From contig NZ_JACJVN010000059.1 in NCBI RefSeq assembly GCF_014212015.1, positions 1 through 62,173 on the forward strand: a stretch of 62,173 bases of DNA. Reading direction: 5' to 3'. Numbering within the stretch: the first letter of the stretch is position 1; the number at the start of each line of letters is the position of its first letter. A model generated the notes under the pieces. It worked only from the letters and a program-made list of their open reading frames with translations, had not been told where the DNA came from and did no database searches. Both the position numbers and the translations under genes were made by a program. The stretch comes from Cohnella lubricantis (GTDB lineage: Bacteria; Bacillota; Bacilli; Paenibacillales; Paenibacillaceae). Positions 8,074-17,252 of this stretch are shown here, in pieces.

Positions 8074-8379
8074 TTATCTATGCTCCGCTTGGTTAGCGGC
8101 GGAGTCGCCGCCTTTCTTGCCTCTCCATTTGTCATACATCTGACGGCCTCTCAGCATGAGCATCATGACGACGGCGACCGCCATGCATTGAATGATCGGC
8201 AGCTTATCTAACTGCAGAACAAGCAGTACAAGGCATCCGATCGCCATGACGATGTGAACGATCACTTCCTTCAACAGAGGAAGCCGTCCCATGCGGAACA
8301 CGGCGTTAAAGATGTAGATCGTAAACGCGAGAATAAGCAGATAGGAAATAATGGGGTGGTCGTGAAACCAGGTCTGCAT
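8074..8379 (-). CDS. ylaH: YlaH-like membrane protein
   Basis: 101 residues with three predicted membrane segments (about 10-28, 38-57 and 62-80) and a basic C-terminal tail. The start WFHDHPIISYLLI, with RMGRLPLLKE between the first two segments, fits the YlaH-like family. Position supports this: it lies immediately downstream of typA, as ylaH follows ylaG (typA) in B. subtilis. AGGAGG precedes the ATG by about 9 bases. Function is unknown. Confidence 0.75.
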   Translation of the reverse strand: MQTWFHDHPIISYLLILAFTIYIFNAVFRMGRLPLLKEVIVHIVMAIGCLVLLVLQLDKLPIIQCMAVAVVMMLMLRGRQMYDKWRGKKGGDSAANQAEHR

Positions 8380-8437
8380 CCGGAATCCCTCCTACGCTTC
8401 GGCTTGCCGCCGCATTCGCACCAGTCGGAACCGGCGA

Positions 8438-10279
8438 TTAAACGCCGGATTCCGCCATCTTGCGCTGCTTGTCGAACCGGTCGCGCTCGCTCTTGTTCAA
8501 GATCTTCTTGCGCAAGCGGAACGACTTCGGCGTAATCTCGCACAGCTCGTCGTCGTTCAAATATTCCAGCGCTTCTTCAAGCGACATCAGGCGAGGCGTC
8601 TTGAGCTTAACCGTCTCTTCCTTATTCGCTGTCCGAATGTTGTTCAGCGCCTTCTCTTTACAGATGTTCACGATGATGTCGTTGTCGCGGGTATGCTCGC
8701 CAACGATCATGCCTTCGTATACTTCCGTACCCGGCTCCAGGAACAGGATGCCGCGGTCTTCTACGCCCATCATGCCGTACATCGTCGACGTTCCGGTCTC
8801 GCTTGCGATCAGCACGCCTTGATGGCGCCCGCCGACTTGCCCGCCCGCCATCGGCCCGTAGCTGTCGAACGCGTGGTTCATGACGCCGTAGCCGCGGGTC
8901 AAGGTCAGGAAGTTCGTACGATAGCCGATCAGGCCGCGCGCCGGAATGAGGAATTCCAGACGGATCTGGCCGTTGCCGTTGTTGATCATGTTGACCATCT
9001 CGGCTTTGCGCGTGCCGAGACTCTCCATGACGTTGCCCATGCTCTCTTCCGGCACGTCGATGAGCAGACGCTCGATCGGCTCGCTCTTCACGCCGTCGAT
9101 CTCGCGGATGATTACCTCCGGCTTCGACACCTGCAGCTCGTAGCCTTCGCGGCGCATGTTCTCGATCAGAATGCCGAGGTGAAGCTCGCCGCGGCCGCTG
9201 ACGATGAAGACGTCGGGGCTGTCCGTCTCTTCAACGCGCAGCGAGACGTCCGTCTCCAGCTCCTTGAAGAGGCGCTCGCGCAGCTTGCGGGAAGTGACGA
9301 ACTTGCCTTCGCGTCCGGCGAACGGGCTGTTGTTGACGAGGAAGCGCATCTGCAGCGTCGGCTCGTCGATCTTCAACACCGGCAGCGCTTCAGGATTCGC
9401 AGGATCGGCGATCGTCTCGCCGATGTTGATATCCTTAATGCCGGCGATCGCAATAATGTCGCCAGCTGCCGCTTCTTCCATCTCGACGCGCTTGAGGCCT
9501 TGGAAGCCGAACAGCTTCTCAATGCGGGCTTGGCGCAGCTTGCCTTCGCGATCGAGCACGGCAACAGGCTGGCCTTGGCGAATCCGGCCGCGGTTGACGC
9601 GGCCGATCGGAATGCGGCCCAAATATTCGTTGTAATCAAGCAGCGTAACAAGGAATTGCAACGGCTGCTCGGTATCTTCCGTCGGGTGCGGGATGTTGCC
9701 GACGATCGTCTCGAACAGCGGCTCCATTGTAGGCGTCAGGTTGTCCGCCTCGAGGCTGGAGATGCCGTTCAGGCCGGACGCGTATACGACCGGGAAGTCG
9801 AGCTGCTCGTCGTTCGCTTCCAGCTCGATGAAGAGCTCCAGCACTTCGTCGATGACCTCCGCCGGACGAGCCGCCGGACGGTCGATCTTGTTGACGACGA
9901 CGATGGGCGTGAGGCCGGCTTCAAGCGCTTTGCGCAGCACGAACTTCGTCTGCGGCATGCAGCCCTCGAAGGCGTCGACGACAAGCAGAACGCCGTCGAC
10001 CATCTTCATGATCCGTTCGACTTCGCCGCCGAAGTCAGCGTGTCCCGGGGTATCAACGATGTTGATCAAGTAGTCCTTGTAATGAACGGCCGTGTTCTTG
10101 GCCAGGATCGTAATACCGCGCTCCCGCTCCAGATCGTTGGAGTCCATCGCACGCTCCTGCACCTGTTCATTCTCCCGGAAAGTTCCGGATTGGCGAAGCA
10201 GCTGGTCCACCAGTGTTGTCTTGCCGTGGTCAACGTGTGCGATAATGGCGATATTGCGAATGCGATCTCTTGGATGCAT
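8438..10279 (-). CDS. typA: Ribosome-associated translational GTPase TypA/BipA
   Basis: 613 residues, the usual TypA length. It begins [22 protein letters not shown] with the G1 motif AHVDHGKT at residues 14-21; [15 protein letters not shown] (G3) and [12 protein letters not shown] (G4) follow, then EF-G-like domains III and V and the BipA C-terminal domain ([22 protein letters not shown]). TypA binds the ribosome and aids 50S assembly and growth under stress or cold. I chose ATG 10279 because AGGAGTGG lies 7 bases before it; the frame extends 35 codons upstream without a ribosome binding site. A promoter is visible at 10453-10480, leaving a leader of about 165 bases. Confidence 0.95.
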   Translation of the reverse strand: MHPRDRIRNIAIIAHVDHGKTTLVDQLLRQSGTFRENEQVQERAMDSNDLERERGITILAKNTAVHYKDYLINIVDTPGHADFGGEVERIMKMVDGVLLVVDAFEGCMPQTKFVLRKALEAGLTPIVVVNKIDRPAARPAEVIDEVLELFIELEANDEQLDFPVVYASGLNGISSLEADNLTPTMEPLFETIVGNIPHPTEDTEQPLQFLVTLLDYNEYLGRIPIGRVNRGRIRQGQPVAVLDREGKLRQARIEKLFGFQGLKRVEMEEAAAGDIIAIAGIKDINIGETIADPANPEALPVLKIDEPTLQMRFLVNNSPFAGREGKFVTSRKLRERLFKELETDVSLRVEETDSPDVFIVSGRGELHLGILIENMRREGYELQVSKPEVIIREIDGVKSEPIERLLIDVPEESMGNVMESLGTRKAEMVNMINNGNGQIRLEFLIPARGLIGYRTNFLTLTRGYGVMNHAFDSYGPMAGGQVGGRHQGVLIASETGTSTMYGMMGVEDRGILFLEPGTEVYEGMIVGEHTRDNDIIVNICKEKALNNIRTANKEETVKLKTPRLMSLEEALEYLNDDELCEITPKSFRLRKKILNKSERDRFDKQRKMAESGV

Positions 10280-10403
10280 AGTTCCACTCCTATCTTTATA
10301 TGAGGGGGCAGCGAATAACGGCGTCTGCTTGAAGGGTTCGTTCATCCGCGCTTGTTCCCGATGCAGACGGCAGAAAGTCGCCAACCCCTGTTCTCCCTCG
10401 TAT

Positions 10404-10432
10404 CACAACAAAACGCCGACGCGAGGCCGGCG
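10404..10432 (-). terminator. Short GC-rich hairpin plus T-tract in the typA leader
   Basis: On the minus strand CGCCG, a 9-base loop, CGGCG (10414-10432), followed by TTTTGTTGTG. It lies downstream of the likely typA promoter, so it may be an attenuator, or the terminator of the 10513 gene reading through. Only 5 bp of stem. Confidence 0.35.
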
Positions 10433-10452
10433 CTTCCACCTACATCCCTTCT

Positions 10453-10480
10453 ATTATAGACCACTTCCCGCATTTAGCAA
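10453..10480 (-). promoter_or_regulatory. Probable typA promoter
   Basis: Minus strand -35 TTGCTA (10475-10480), 16-base spacer, -10 TATAAT (10453-10458), in the gap between typA and the upstream membrane protein gene. Confidence 0.55.
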
Positions 10481-10512
10481 GCGGAAACGTCTGCAGCTTC
10501 TTCTGGCAACGA

Positions 10513-10995
10513 TCAGCGGAACCGAGGCCGGCGCCATACGAGCCAGATCCCGACGGCAATCAGCGCGATGGCGATAATGTAAATGCCCCACGACCAGAGC
10601 AGCGTGAAGATAAAGAGGACGACCGACAAGATGGCCAGCGCGACTGCCGCCGTCCAAATGCCGCGGGAACGAATTTGCCCGAATATGTAATACTCGTACA
10701 AGCCTGCGGATACAGCCAGCAAGAAGAACGGCCACAGGTACTTCATGACGCCCCAGTCGAACCAATTGCCGATCAGCAGAATCACAGATACGATCGTCAG
10801 GATGGCAGCCGGAATGAGTGCTATAGCCGGAAGCAATCTGCCGAAGAATAACACATGAAGCAATATGCCCGGAATCAAAATAATTAGCGGCCAGAATAAT
10901 GCTCCGATAAATGCAAAAACTCCCAGCTTGCCCAACAGGATGATCAATCCCGCAGCCAATATCAATACGCCAACCGCGGCGGATTGCTTGTTCAC
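10513..10995 (-). CDS. LiaI/LiaF-like (DUF5668-type) membrane protein
   Basis: 160 residues, almost entirely membrane segments (five or six), starting [27 protein letters not shown], with the [14 protein letters not shown] motif typical of the LiaI-LiaF-like transmembrane region/DUF5668 group. These proteins often accompany cell-envelope stress systems, but no two-component genes are adjacent here. Start is GTG with GGGGGAG 4-5 bases upstream. Ends RRPRFR with a basic cytoplasmic tail. The exact role is not predictable. Confidence 0.6.
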   Translation of the reverse strand: MNKQSAAVGVLILAAGLIILLGKLGVFAFIGALFWPLIILIPGILLHVLFFGRLLPAIALIPAAILTIVSVILLIGNWFDWGVMKYLWPFFLLAVSAGLYEYYIFGQIRSRGIWTAAVALAILSVVLFIFTLLWSWGIYIIAIALIAVGIWLVWRRPRFR

Positions 10996-11163
10996 GACGC
11001 TCCCCCACTTTATCTCTAGACTGCAAAGCCTGCTCCCAATTTCTGCGATAGCCGATCGAGGTAGGATGGCAGCTTATTCTTTAAGTGTACTGGATTGCGG
11101 GAGAAAAAACCAGTTCGCCCCGGGAAAAATGTGCCTTCCGGGCCGCCTCTTCGTTCATGGCTG

Positions 11164-11838
11164 TCAGGCGCGGCGGCGGCGCTTCAGCCACAGCGCGCAG
11201 GAGATCAGCAAAGCCGCCGCCGCGTACGGCGCTGCATGCGTAAACTGATCGGCTGCTTGCGGAAGCCGTCTTGCCCAAGCGGGATCCTTCATCAGCATAT
11301 CCCCAGCGGCGTAAGCGAGAAGCGCGCCTCCGATATAGACAAGGAACGGAAGCCGATCAAGCATTCGCATAATGAACGAGCTTCCCCAGATCATAATCGG
11401 AATGCTCATGGCAATCCCGATGAACAGGAGAACGGCGTCGCCGCGGGCGATGGCAGCGATGGCCAGCACGTTGTCGAGGCTCATGACAAAGTCCGCTGCG
11501 ACAATCGTCCAGACGGCTCCGATCAAGGTATTCTTCGCGGAACGGCGCTCAATCTCTGCCCCTCCGTGGTTGTCCAGCATCAGCTTCAAAGCAATGGCGA
11601 ACAGCAGCAATGCGCCTGCCGTCTGCATGAAGGGGATGCCTAGCAGCTTAACGGCAGCAAGCGTCAAGCCGCAGCGGAGCACCACCGCGGCAAGCGTTCC
11701 CCACCAGACAGCGGATTGCCGCTTGTCCGGCGGCAAACGGCGGGCGGCCATCGCGATGACGATCGCGTTATCTCCGCTGAGCAGCAGGTTGATCAGCACG
11801 ATCTCGGCGAATACCATCAAGCTCTCCCCAATTCCCAT
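11164..11838 (-). CDS. TerC-family integral membrane protein (YjbE type)
   Basis: 224 residues, seven or more membrane segments. TerC signature acidic motifs: LLSGDNAIVIAMA near residue 18 and DFVMSLDNVLAIAAIARGD near 105, each with the Asp-Asn pair in a membrane helix. Members of this family (YjbE, YceF, YkoY) are linked to manganese export or metalation of secreted enzymes in B. subtilis. GAGGAGG precedes the ATG. It is divergent from a second TerC gene at 11971, an unusual head-to-head paralogue pair. The family is certain; the metal specificity is inference. Confidence 0.85.
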   Translation of the reverse strand: MGIGESLMVFAEIVLINLLLSGDNAIVIAMAARRLPPDKRQSAVWWGTLAAVVLRCGLTLAAVKLLGIPFMQTAGALLLFAIALKLMLDNHGGAEIERRSAKNTLIGAVWTIVAADFVMSLDNVLAIAAIARGDAVLLFIGIAMSIPIMIWGSSFIMRMLDRLPFLVYIGGALLAYAAGDMLMKDPAWARRLPQAADQFTHAAPYAAAALLISCALWLKRRRRA

Positions 11839-11897
11839 CCGAACACCTCCTCAGATGAGATTTATGTACAGGCCCGCGCGGATATGCGAAAGTTTTT

Positions 11898-11931
11898 TTG
11901 CGAGAAGATGAATCCAATTAGCGCTTCTCGC
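11898..11931. repeat. Inverted repeat in the divergent TerC intergenic region
   Basis: GCGAGAAG and CTTCTCGC separated by about 17 bases, preceded on the plus strand by a run of seven T. It could be an operator or a leader hairpin shared by both terC genes. I see no yybP-ykoY manganese riboswitch consensus. Confidence 0.35.
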
Positions 11932-11970
11932 GTATGTAGAGGTGGATTGTACAGGGGGGGAAAGAGATCG

Positions 11971-12690
11971 ATGGACATCCTAAGTTTGGACTTCTTGGCA
12001 GCGCTGTTGACCATTATCTTCATTGATTTGCTGCTCGCCGGAGATAATGCAATCGTAATCGGTCTCGCTGCCCGCAACTTGCCTAAGGAGCATCAGAAGA
12101 AAGCCATATGGCTGGGCATGGGCGGCGCCGTACTCATTCGGGTCGTCGCTACGCTGCTCGTCGTATATCTGCTCAAAATTCCGTTCCTCCTCGCGATTGG
12201 GGGAGTCGTTCTTCTATGGATTGCCTACAAGCTGCTCGTTCAAGAAGAACACCACGATGATATTCAAGGCGGCTCGTCGTTATGGGGAGCGGTTCGCACG
12301 ATCGTCATCGCCGACGCCGCGATGGGGTTAGACAACGTCATCGCCGTCGCGGGCGCGGCGCATGGCAGCGTGCTGCTCGTCGTGCTCGGCTTGCTGATCA
12401 GCATTCCGGTGATCGTATGGGGAAGCACGATATTCGTCAAGCTCATTGGCAGATTCCCTTGGATCATCTATCTCGGCTCGGCCGTGCTTGCCTATACGGC
12501 TGCCAAGATGGTAACGCACGAGCCTCAGCTCGAAGGCCTGTTCCACGATCATCAAGCGCTGAGCTGGACCTTTATCGTCCTCATGATCATCGCGGTGCTC
12601 GTTGGCGGATGGCGGACCAGCGTATCCAAAGCGCGCAAGCGAAAGTCGAAGAACTCTGCAGCGCCTAAACCTGCAACTGAACAGGAATGA
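11971..12690 (+). CDS. TerC-family integral membrane protein
   Basis: 239 residues starting MDILSLDFLAALLTIIFIDLLLAGDNAIVIGLAARNLP, with the second signature DAAMGLDNVIAVAGAAHGS. Seven or eight membrane segments and a basic, Lys-rich cytoplasmic tail (SVSKARKRKSKNSAAPKPATEQE). The start was placed at ATG 11971 because an AGGGGGGGAAAGAG site lies 6-14 bases before it; the frame is open far upstream but has no ribosome binding site. Similar in plan to its divergent neighbour but with different termini. Probably a manganese-linked exporter, as proposed for YkoY/YceF-type TerC proteins. Confidence 0.85.
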   Translation: MDILSLDFLAALLTIIFIDLLLAGDNAIVIGLAARNLPKEHQKKAIWLGMGGAVLIRVVATLLVVYLLKIPFLLAIGGVVLLWIAYKLLVQEEHHDDIQGGSSLWGAVRTIVIADAAMGLDNVIAVAGAAHGSVLLVVLGLLISIPVIVWGSTIFVKLIGRFPWIIYLGSAVLAYTAAKMVTHEPQLEGLFHDHQALSWTFIVLMIIAVLVGGWRTSVSKARKRKSKNSAAPKPATEQE

Positions 12691-12692
12691 CA

Positions 12693-12732
12693 GAAGACCG
12701 TCCAGCCGGCTTGCGCCGAACGGACGGTCTTC
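12693..12732. terminator. Bidirectional terminator between terC and thiI
   Basis: GAAGACCGTCC (12693-12703) and GGACGGTCTTC (12722-12732) form an 11-bp stem with an inner CCGGC/GCCG helix, between two converging genes. Confidence 0.75.
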
Positions 12733-12766
12733 TTATGTCTGCAGTTCATGCAGAAGCAGCCTTCTG

Positions 12767-14062
12767 TTAGAACCAGCGATCTTCATCTTGGTCGCTCGCG
12801 GGCTTACCGGCAGAAGCGTCAACCGGCTGCTCGACTCTCGCGGAAGACTCATCAGACGCTGCCTCCCGCTTCGGCTTCGCTCTTCCGGACGGCGTCATGA
12901 CGATGGTCTCCGTCCCTTGGACCGCGGCTTCGATCAACGTCTCCAGCTCCGAACCCAGGTAGCCCTCCACCTTCTCGACGATGCGAAGATTCGGATTCGT
13001 CGCGGGCGACTTCGGAACGAACAGCGTACAGCAATCTTCGTAAGGAAGAATAGAAGTCTCGTACGTGCCGATCCGCTCGGCATGCCGGATAATCTCTTGC
13101 TTGTCCATCATGACTAATGGACGAAGCAGCGGAAGCGATACGGTTCGCCCGATCACGTTCATACTGCCCAGCGTCTGGCTTGCCACTTGACCGAGACTGT
13201 CCCCCGTGACGATGGCGAGCGCCCCGTGCTTCTCAGCCAGCCGTTCGGCAATTCGCAGCATTGTCCGGCGCATGAGCGTTATGATTAGATGCTCGTGCCC
13301 GCTCTGAACCATGCGGGTCTGCAGTTCCGTGAACGGCACAAGGTGCAGCTTAATCGATCCGCCGTAATGCGCGAGACGCTGGGTTAGCGAGAGAACCTTC
13401 TCCGTCGCCTGCTCACTCGTGAACGGATAGCTGTGGAAGTGCACTGCTTCGATCTCGAGGCCTTTGCGCATCGCCATCCAGCCGGCGACCGGGCTGTCGA
13501 TGCCCCCAGAGAGCAGCAGCATCGCCTTGCCGTTCATCCCAAGGGGGAAACCGCCGGCGCCCGGGACAACCTCGCATGACAGGTAGACTCCTTCAGGCTG
13601 AATATCGACCTTCAGCTCGACATCGGGATGGCGGACGTCAACCTTCAGCGGCGGCGTATTCCGCAGCACGTGGGCGCCAATTAGGTGATTCATCTCTTGA
13701 GAATCGTGCGGGTATACTTTCCACGCCCGCTTCACGGTTACCTTGAAGGTGCTAGGCGCGGGTTCCAGACTGTTCATGAGGGCCAGCGCCTTCTCCTGCA
13801 CTTCTTCCAACGCATGGCCCGAACGAATCGCAGGGCTGAACGAGTACACGCCGAATACGTCCTTGAGCCTTGCCTCGATACCCTCATAGTTCTCGTCTCC
13901 CAGCCGGATGTAGATGCGGCCGTACGTCCGCTCGTATTCCAGCGCCGGGAACGCAGCGAGCGACTGCCGGATTCTCGTCAGCATCAAGCCTTCGAACCGT
14001 CCCCGGTTGCGCCCCTTAATCGTCAGTTCTCCCAGCCTTACGACGATCAGATCGTACTTCAT
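12767..14062 (-). CDS. thiI: tRNA 4-thiouridine synthase ThiI
   Basis: 431 residues. A ferredoxin-like/THUMP N-terminal half (to about 165) binds tRNA, and the PP-loop SGGIDSP at 185-191 adenylates U8 for 4-thiouridine formation. As in most Gram-positive ThiI there is no rhodanese domain, so sulfur comes directly from the partner desulfurase. The ATG overlaps the stop of the upstream cysteine desulfurase gene (ATGA), the same pair as B. subtilis NifZ-ThiI. GGAGAGGGG is the ribosome binding site. The last ~45 residues (after TIVMTPSGRAKPKRE) are an acidic, low-complexity tail not needed for the fold. Confidence 0.95.
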   Translation of the reverse strand: MKYDLIVVRLGELTIKGRNRGRFEGLMLTRIRQSLAAFPALEYERTYGRIYIRLGDENYEGIEARLKDVFGVYSFSPAIRSGHALEEVQEKALALMNSLEPAPSTFKVTVKRAWKVYPHDSQEMNHLIGAHVLRNTPPLKVDVRHPDVELKVDIQPEGVYLSCEVVPGAGGFPLGMNGKAMLLLSGGIDSPVAGWMAMRKGLEIEAVHFHSYPFTSEQATEKVLSLTQRLAHYGGSIKLHLVPFTELQTRMVQSGHEHLIITLMRRTMLRIAERLAEKHGALAIVTGDSLGQVASQTLGSMNVIGRTVSLPLLRPLVMMDKQEIIRHAERIGTYETSILPYEDCCTLFVPKSPATNPNLRIVEKVEGYLGSELETLIEAAVQGTETIVMTPSGRAKPKREAASDESSARVEQPVDASAGKPASDQDEDRWF

Positions 14063-15222
14063 CGCGAACCCCTCTCCAGCGGCTTCAGCTTGGCGATCGT
14101 CGCCCGGAGAGCTTCCGCCAGCAGCTTAATATGTTCCTCCGTATGCTCGTCGCCGAAGCTGATGCGAATGCTGCCCGAAGCTCTCGCTTCATCCAATCCC
14201 ATCGCGGCCAACACGCGGCTCGGCTTTAAGCTCTTCGAGGAGCAGGCCGATTGGGTCGAGATCAAGATGCCGCGTTCCTCCAGCATATGAACGATAACTT
14301 CCGGCCGCATGCCAGGATAAGAGACGTTCAAGATGTGCGGAGCAAAGAGCGCATCGTCTTCGCCCGAATTCAGAATCAATTCCGGCATCTCGCGAATATA
14401 CTCAATCAGAAGGCTTCGCAGCTGCCGCATGCGCAGCACGCGGCGCTCCATCGATTCCATCGTCAGCCGCAGCGCTTGGGCGGTCGCCACGATGCCCGGC
14501 ACATTGTGGGTCCCGCTTCGCAGACCGTCCTCTTGACCGCCTCCGGCGAGCAATGGCTCCAGCTGTATGCTGTCCTTCATGAGAAGGAAGCCGGCTCCCT
14601 TCGGACCCCGGAACTTGTGAGAGGATGCGGAGTATAGGTCGACACCCGCCGTGGTCCACGTCAGCGGCACTTTGCCGATTGCCTGTACGCCGTCGACGTG
14701 GAAGCGGATTTGCGGATAGGCGGACAGCAGGCGGCCGATCTCCTCGATCGGCTGAATGGCGCCTGTCTCATTGTTAACATGCATGACGCTGACAAGGACG
14801 GTCTCCGGCCGAATCGCCGCCTCAACGTCCGCTGCCGATACATGGCCCGAAGCATCGGGCTGAATAACGCTCACTTGAACGCCCAACCGCTCCATCTGCT
14901 TCGCCGTATTGAAGACGGAGGCATGCTCAATCGACGTCGTAATCCAATGCTTCTCGGGCTTGCGGGAAGCTTCCAGCGTTCCCTTGATCGCCAAGTTATT
15001 GCTCTCCGTCCCGCCGGAAGTGAACAACACTTCCTCCGGCTTGGCTCCGAATGCCGATGCGACGGAAGCCCGCGCCCGCTCCACGAGCTTAAGCGCTTCT
15101 CCGCCTGCGCGATGCAGCGCGCCGGAATTGGCATAATGCAGCGTCATCAGCTCGCCGACCGTGCGGACGACTTGTTCGTAAGGCGGAGTGGACGCGCAAT
15201 GATCGAAATAAGTAATTTTCAC
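14059..15222 (-). CDS. Cysteine desulfurase (NifS/IscS-like), sulfur donor for ThiI
   Basis: 387 residues, class V aminotransferase fold. The PLP lysine is in SASSHKFRGPKGAG (K203), with the stacking histidine in SIEHAS (H100) and the persulfide cysteine in STQSACSSKS (C327). The short ACSS loop suits a dedicated desulfurase. It releases sulfur from L-cysteine and passes it as persulfide to ThiI, whose gene overlaps its stop by 4 bases. The DHCASTPPYEQVV start is typical. A terminator from the preceding gene lies at 15248-15280, so this pair has its own promoter. Confidence 0.92.
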   Translation of the reverse strand: MKITYFDHCASTPPYEQVVRTVGELMTLHYANSGALHRAGGEALKLVERARASVASAFGAKPEEVLFTSGGTESNNLAIKGTLEASRKPEKHWITTSIEHASVFNTAKQMERLGVQVSVIQPDASGHVSAADVEAAIRPETVLVSVMHVNNETGAIQPIEEIGRLLSAYPQIRFHVDGVQAIGKVPLTWTTAGVDLYSASSHKFRGPKGAGFLLMKDSIQLEPLLAGGGQEDGLRSGTHNVPGIVATAQALRLTMESMERRVLRMRQLRSLLIEYIREMPELILNSGEDDALFAPHILNVSYPGMRPEVIVHMLEERGILISTQSACSSKSLKPSRVLAAMGLDEARASGSIRISFGDEHTEEHIKLLAEALRATIAKLKPLERGSR

Positions 15223-15247
15223 CTGACAAACTCCTATTCATAAAAAA

Positions 15248-15280
15248 GATCAAAGCAAGATGGCTTCATCCGCTTTGATC
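15248..15280 (-). terminator. Intrinsic terminator after the lytic transglycosylase gene
   Basis: GATCAAAGC (15248-15256) and GCTTTGATC (15272-15280), 9-bp stem, followed on the minus strand by TTTTTTA. Confidence 0.8.
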
Positions 15281-15318
15281 CCTTCGTACTTATTCTCGTT
15301 CGCTCTACTCTTCGCCTA

Positions 15319-16050
15319 TTAAGCTGGCGAAGTCCAAGCGTCGCGGGCTTGAAGCACTTTCCGAACATAGCCTTGCGTCTCTTCCGGAAGCAACGACAGC
15401 TTGGACGCAAGCTCCTGGTCATCCCCGATGCCTAGCTTATCCACCGTTCCCGGACCTGCGTTGTACGCTGCGAGCGCCACCGCTTCGCTGCCGTCGTATT
15501 TGCGCAGCAGATAGGACAAATACCGGGTGCCGCCGCTAATATTCTGAGCAGGGTCGAACGAATCTGTTACGCCTAATCCTTGAGCGGTACCGTCCATCAA
15601 CTGCATAAGTCCTTTAGCTCCGGCGGAAGATACGGCATCCGAACGAAAAGAAGATTCCGATTGAATGACGCCTTTGATCAAAGCGGGATCGACTCCGAAT
15701 TGAGCCGCCGCCTGTTGAATGAGTTCATCATAAGCGAATGTATCGCCTTCTCTTGATAACAGCCCGGCTGCGTTCCCGCTGACTCCGCTAAGTCCAAGCA
15801 TGGATTGCAAGGATGCTGCTCCTGTGTTCAGGTCGAGGCCTAACAGCGAATCGTTGTCGTCCGAGCCGTTGAGGGAATCGAGCGAAGGAGCCGTCAATTG
15901 ACTAAGCAATTGCGCGAATACGCTATCGCCGTCTCCGTCCTGCTGAGCGGTTTGAACCGACTGGGCGAAGGGATCGATACCCGACATGATTTGGGACAGA
16001 AGCAATTCCTTCATGATGCGCGGATCCGTTGTGACTCTCATATCGGACAT
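15319..16050 (-). CDS. SLT-domain lytic transglycosylase (YjbJ/CwlQ-like)
   Basis: 243 residues. The C-terminal half is a soluble lytic transglycosylase domain with catalytic Glu in SESSF (E132), GAKGLMQLM (145-152) and AYNAGPG (195-201). It cleaves the glycan strand of peptidoglycan. The N-terminal ~100 residues are a Ser/Asp/Leu-rich linker, and no classic signal peptide is visible (MSDMRVTTDPRIMKELLLSQ), as in B. subtilis CwlQ/YjbJ and in flagellum-associated hydrolases, so export may be non-classical. AGGAG lies 9 bases before the ATG. Transcribed alone, ended by the hairpin at 15248. Confidence 0.85.
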   Translation of the reverse strand: MSDMRVTTDPRIMKELLLSQIMSGIDPFAQSVQTAQQDGDGDSVFAQLLSQLTAPSLDSLNGSDDNDSLLGLDLNTGAASLQSMLGLSGVSGNAAGLLSREGDTFAYDELIQQAAAQFGVDPALIKGVIQSESSFRSDAVSSAGAKGLMQLMDGTAQGLGVTDSFDPAQNISGGTRYLSYLLRKYDGSEAVALAAYNAGPGTVDKLGIGDDQELASKLSLLPEETQGYVRKVLQARDAWTSPA

Positions 16051-16168
16051 TCCTTATCGCTCCTGGGGTCATCGTTGTACATATCCCTTCCATTGTACAA
16101 CATTAGCCCAAGGCTCGGAAAGACCCGATTAGGAGATTCGCCCTCATCTGGAAGTCGAATCGAGAAAA

Positions 16169-16381
16169 TCAGCTTTTCGGCTTGAAGGTAAGGCAACAGG
16201 TCTCCGACGATTGATCCGCTTGATCTTGATGTCCCCCGAACAACTCGTCTGCGAATTCCTCGCCGCCGGTACCTCGATACGCATGAGCATCAATCTCGAT
16301 CGCGATCTCTTGGGCTGCGCAGCGGTTGCCTTCGCCCCAATACGAACAATTGCTAACACTGCAAGCGACGCCTTGCGGCAT
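16169..16381 (-). CDS. DUF1540 small Cys-rich protein
   Basis: 70 residues starting MPQGVACSVSNCSYWGEGNRCAAQEIAIEID, the DUF1540 signature (Cys-Ser-Val-x-Asn-Cys-x-Tyr-Trp-x(3)-Asn-x-Cys), probably metal binding. A pair of cysteines (SETCC) occurs near the C-terminus. A GTG 12 bases upstream is in frame, but the G-rich Shine-Dalgarno (GGGGGGTGA) touches it, so ATG 16381 with 8 bases spacing is the better start. That Shine-Dalgarno is buried in a long hairpin (16391-16445), which suggests control of translation. Family function is unknown; related proteins occur widely in spore formers. Confidence 0.75.
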   Translation of the reverse strand: MPQGVACSVSNCSYWGEGNRCAAQEIAIEIDAHAYRGTGGEEFADELFGGHQDQADQSSETCCLTFKPKS

Positions 16382-16390
16382 AAAATGACT

Positions 16391-16445
16391 CACCCCCCGA
16401 TCGTAGTGTGCGCACCGCTAGTTGCGGTATGCGGATCGGAGGGTG
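16391..16445 (-). promoter_or_regulatory. Hairpin that covers the DUF1540 ribosome binding site
   Basis: In the minus-strand RNA CACCCUCCGAUC (16445-16434) pairs fully with GAUCGGGGGGUG (16402-16391), 12 bp including one G-U, and the 3' arm is the Shine-Dalgarno of the DUF1540 gene. The 31-base loop contains a second 5-bp hairpin ACCGC/GCGGT (16414-16428). It could act as a translational switch or thermosensor; it could also be part of the terminator of the upstream gene. Confidence 0.5.
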
Positions 16446-16476
16446 GGGGTTGAAGGCCGCAGCCGCAGAACCTTCC

Positions 16477-16980
16477 TTACTTGGATTGTCCCTGCATACG
16501 GCGTTGCGTTAAGTACTCGCTCTCGTAATAAGCCAGCTCCTCGCGCAGCTCTTCATACACCGTGGAGATATTCATGACGACATCCCGAACGGCTCGTACC
16601 GGCTTGGCGCGGAAACGAATGGCATCTTGCCCTGTATAGGCATAGCGTCCGTCTTCTGAATACCCCTCATTCTTCGGGTAGAAGAACGAGTTGACGCACT
16701 GATGGTAAACTTCATAAAGCGTCCGTTCCGCAAGGTCCAGATCGAAATTCGGACGGCGCAGAATGGCGCCGAGCTTCTCATAAGCCACTTCGGAGAAGAC
16801 AAGCAAATGGCGCAGATCGGAGAGCAGTCCCGCGTGAACGGCAATCGATTCCTCCGTGGATTGTTCGTTCGTTAGCTGCGGAAGAGCATTGGCGTTCAAG
16901 AAGGATTCCAGTTCTTTGATAGCTGTTCTCAATTTGTCCCTGGCGGATTCGGCAATCGCCTTTACGTTGGCGCTTTGCAT
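16477..16980 (-). CDS. DUF3907 (YpuI-like) family protein
   Basis: 167 residues, helical and soluble. The central blocks VFSEVAYEKLGAILRRPNFDLDLAERTLYEVYHQCVNSFFYPKNEGYSEDGRYAYTGQDAIRFRAKPVRAVRD match what I recall of the YpuI/DUF3907 family of Bacillales, whose role is unknown. The start ATG at 16980 has GAAAGGGGAA upstream. It precedes the DUF1540 gene in the same direction with a structured gap. The family call is from memory. Confidence 0.55.
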   Translation of the reverse strand: MQSANVKAIAESARDKLRTAIKELESFLNANALPQLTNEQSTEESIAVHAGLLSDLRHLLVFSEVAYEKLGAILRRPNFDLDLAERTLYEVYHQCVNSFFYPKNEGYSEDGRYAYTGQDAIRFRAKPVRAVRDVVMNISTVYEELREELAYYESEYLTQRRMQGQSK

Positions 16981-17252
16981 AAATGCGTTCCCCTTTCGTT
17001 GTCCACAAGCAACTCAAATGAAGTTCCGGCGCCCGAGAGCTTCTTCGGATGGGCGGGTCAAGCTGAATATTCATAAGTGTTCATCACAAAAGCATCGCGG
17101 CGTATAGACGCGGCGACAATCAAAATCATCGTACCATAAATCGGACGGAAACGGTACTGCCAGGGCAGAAAATTGCCGTATAATTTTGACCCGCCTCCTC
17201 AACCTAATCATAGCTCTTAATCCCGATATACTTGCGAAGGAGGTCAATCCGG

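Noticed and set aside
8693..10303. 536-codon plus-strand frame opposite typA
   Set aside because: Antisense shadow; typA on the minus strand has full GTPase motifs and normal length.
11839..11970. yybP-ykoY manganese riboswitch between the terC genes
   Set aside because: The conserved core of that riboswitch is not visible; only a simple inverted repeat is present.
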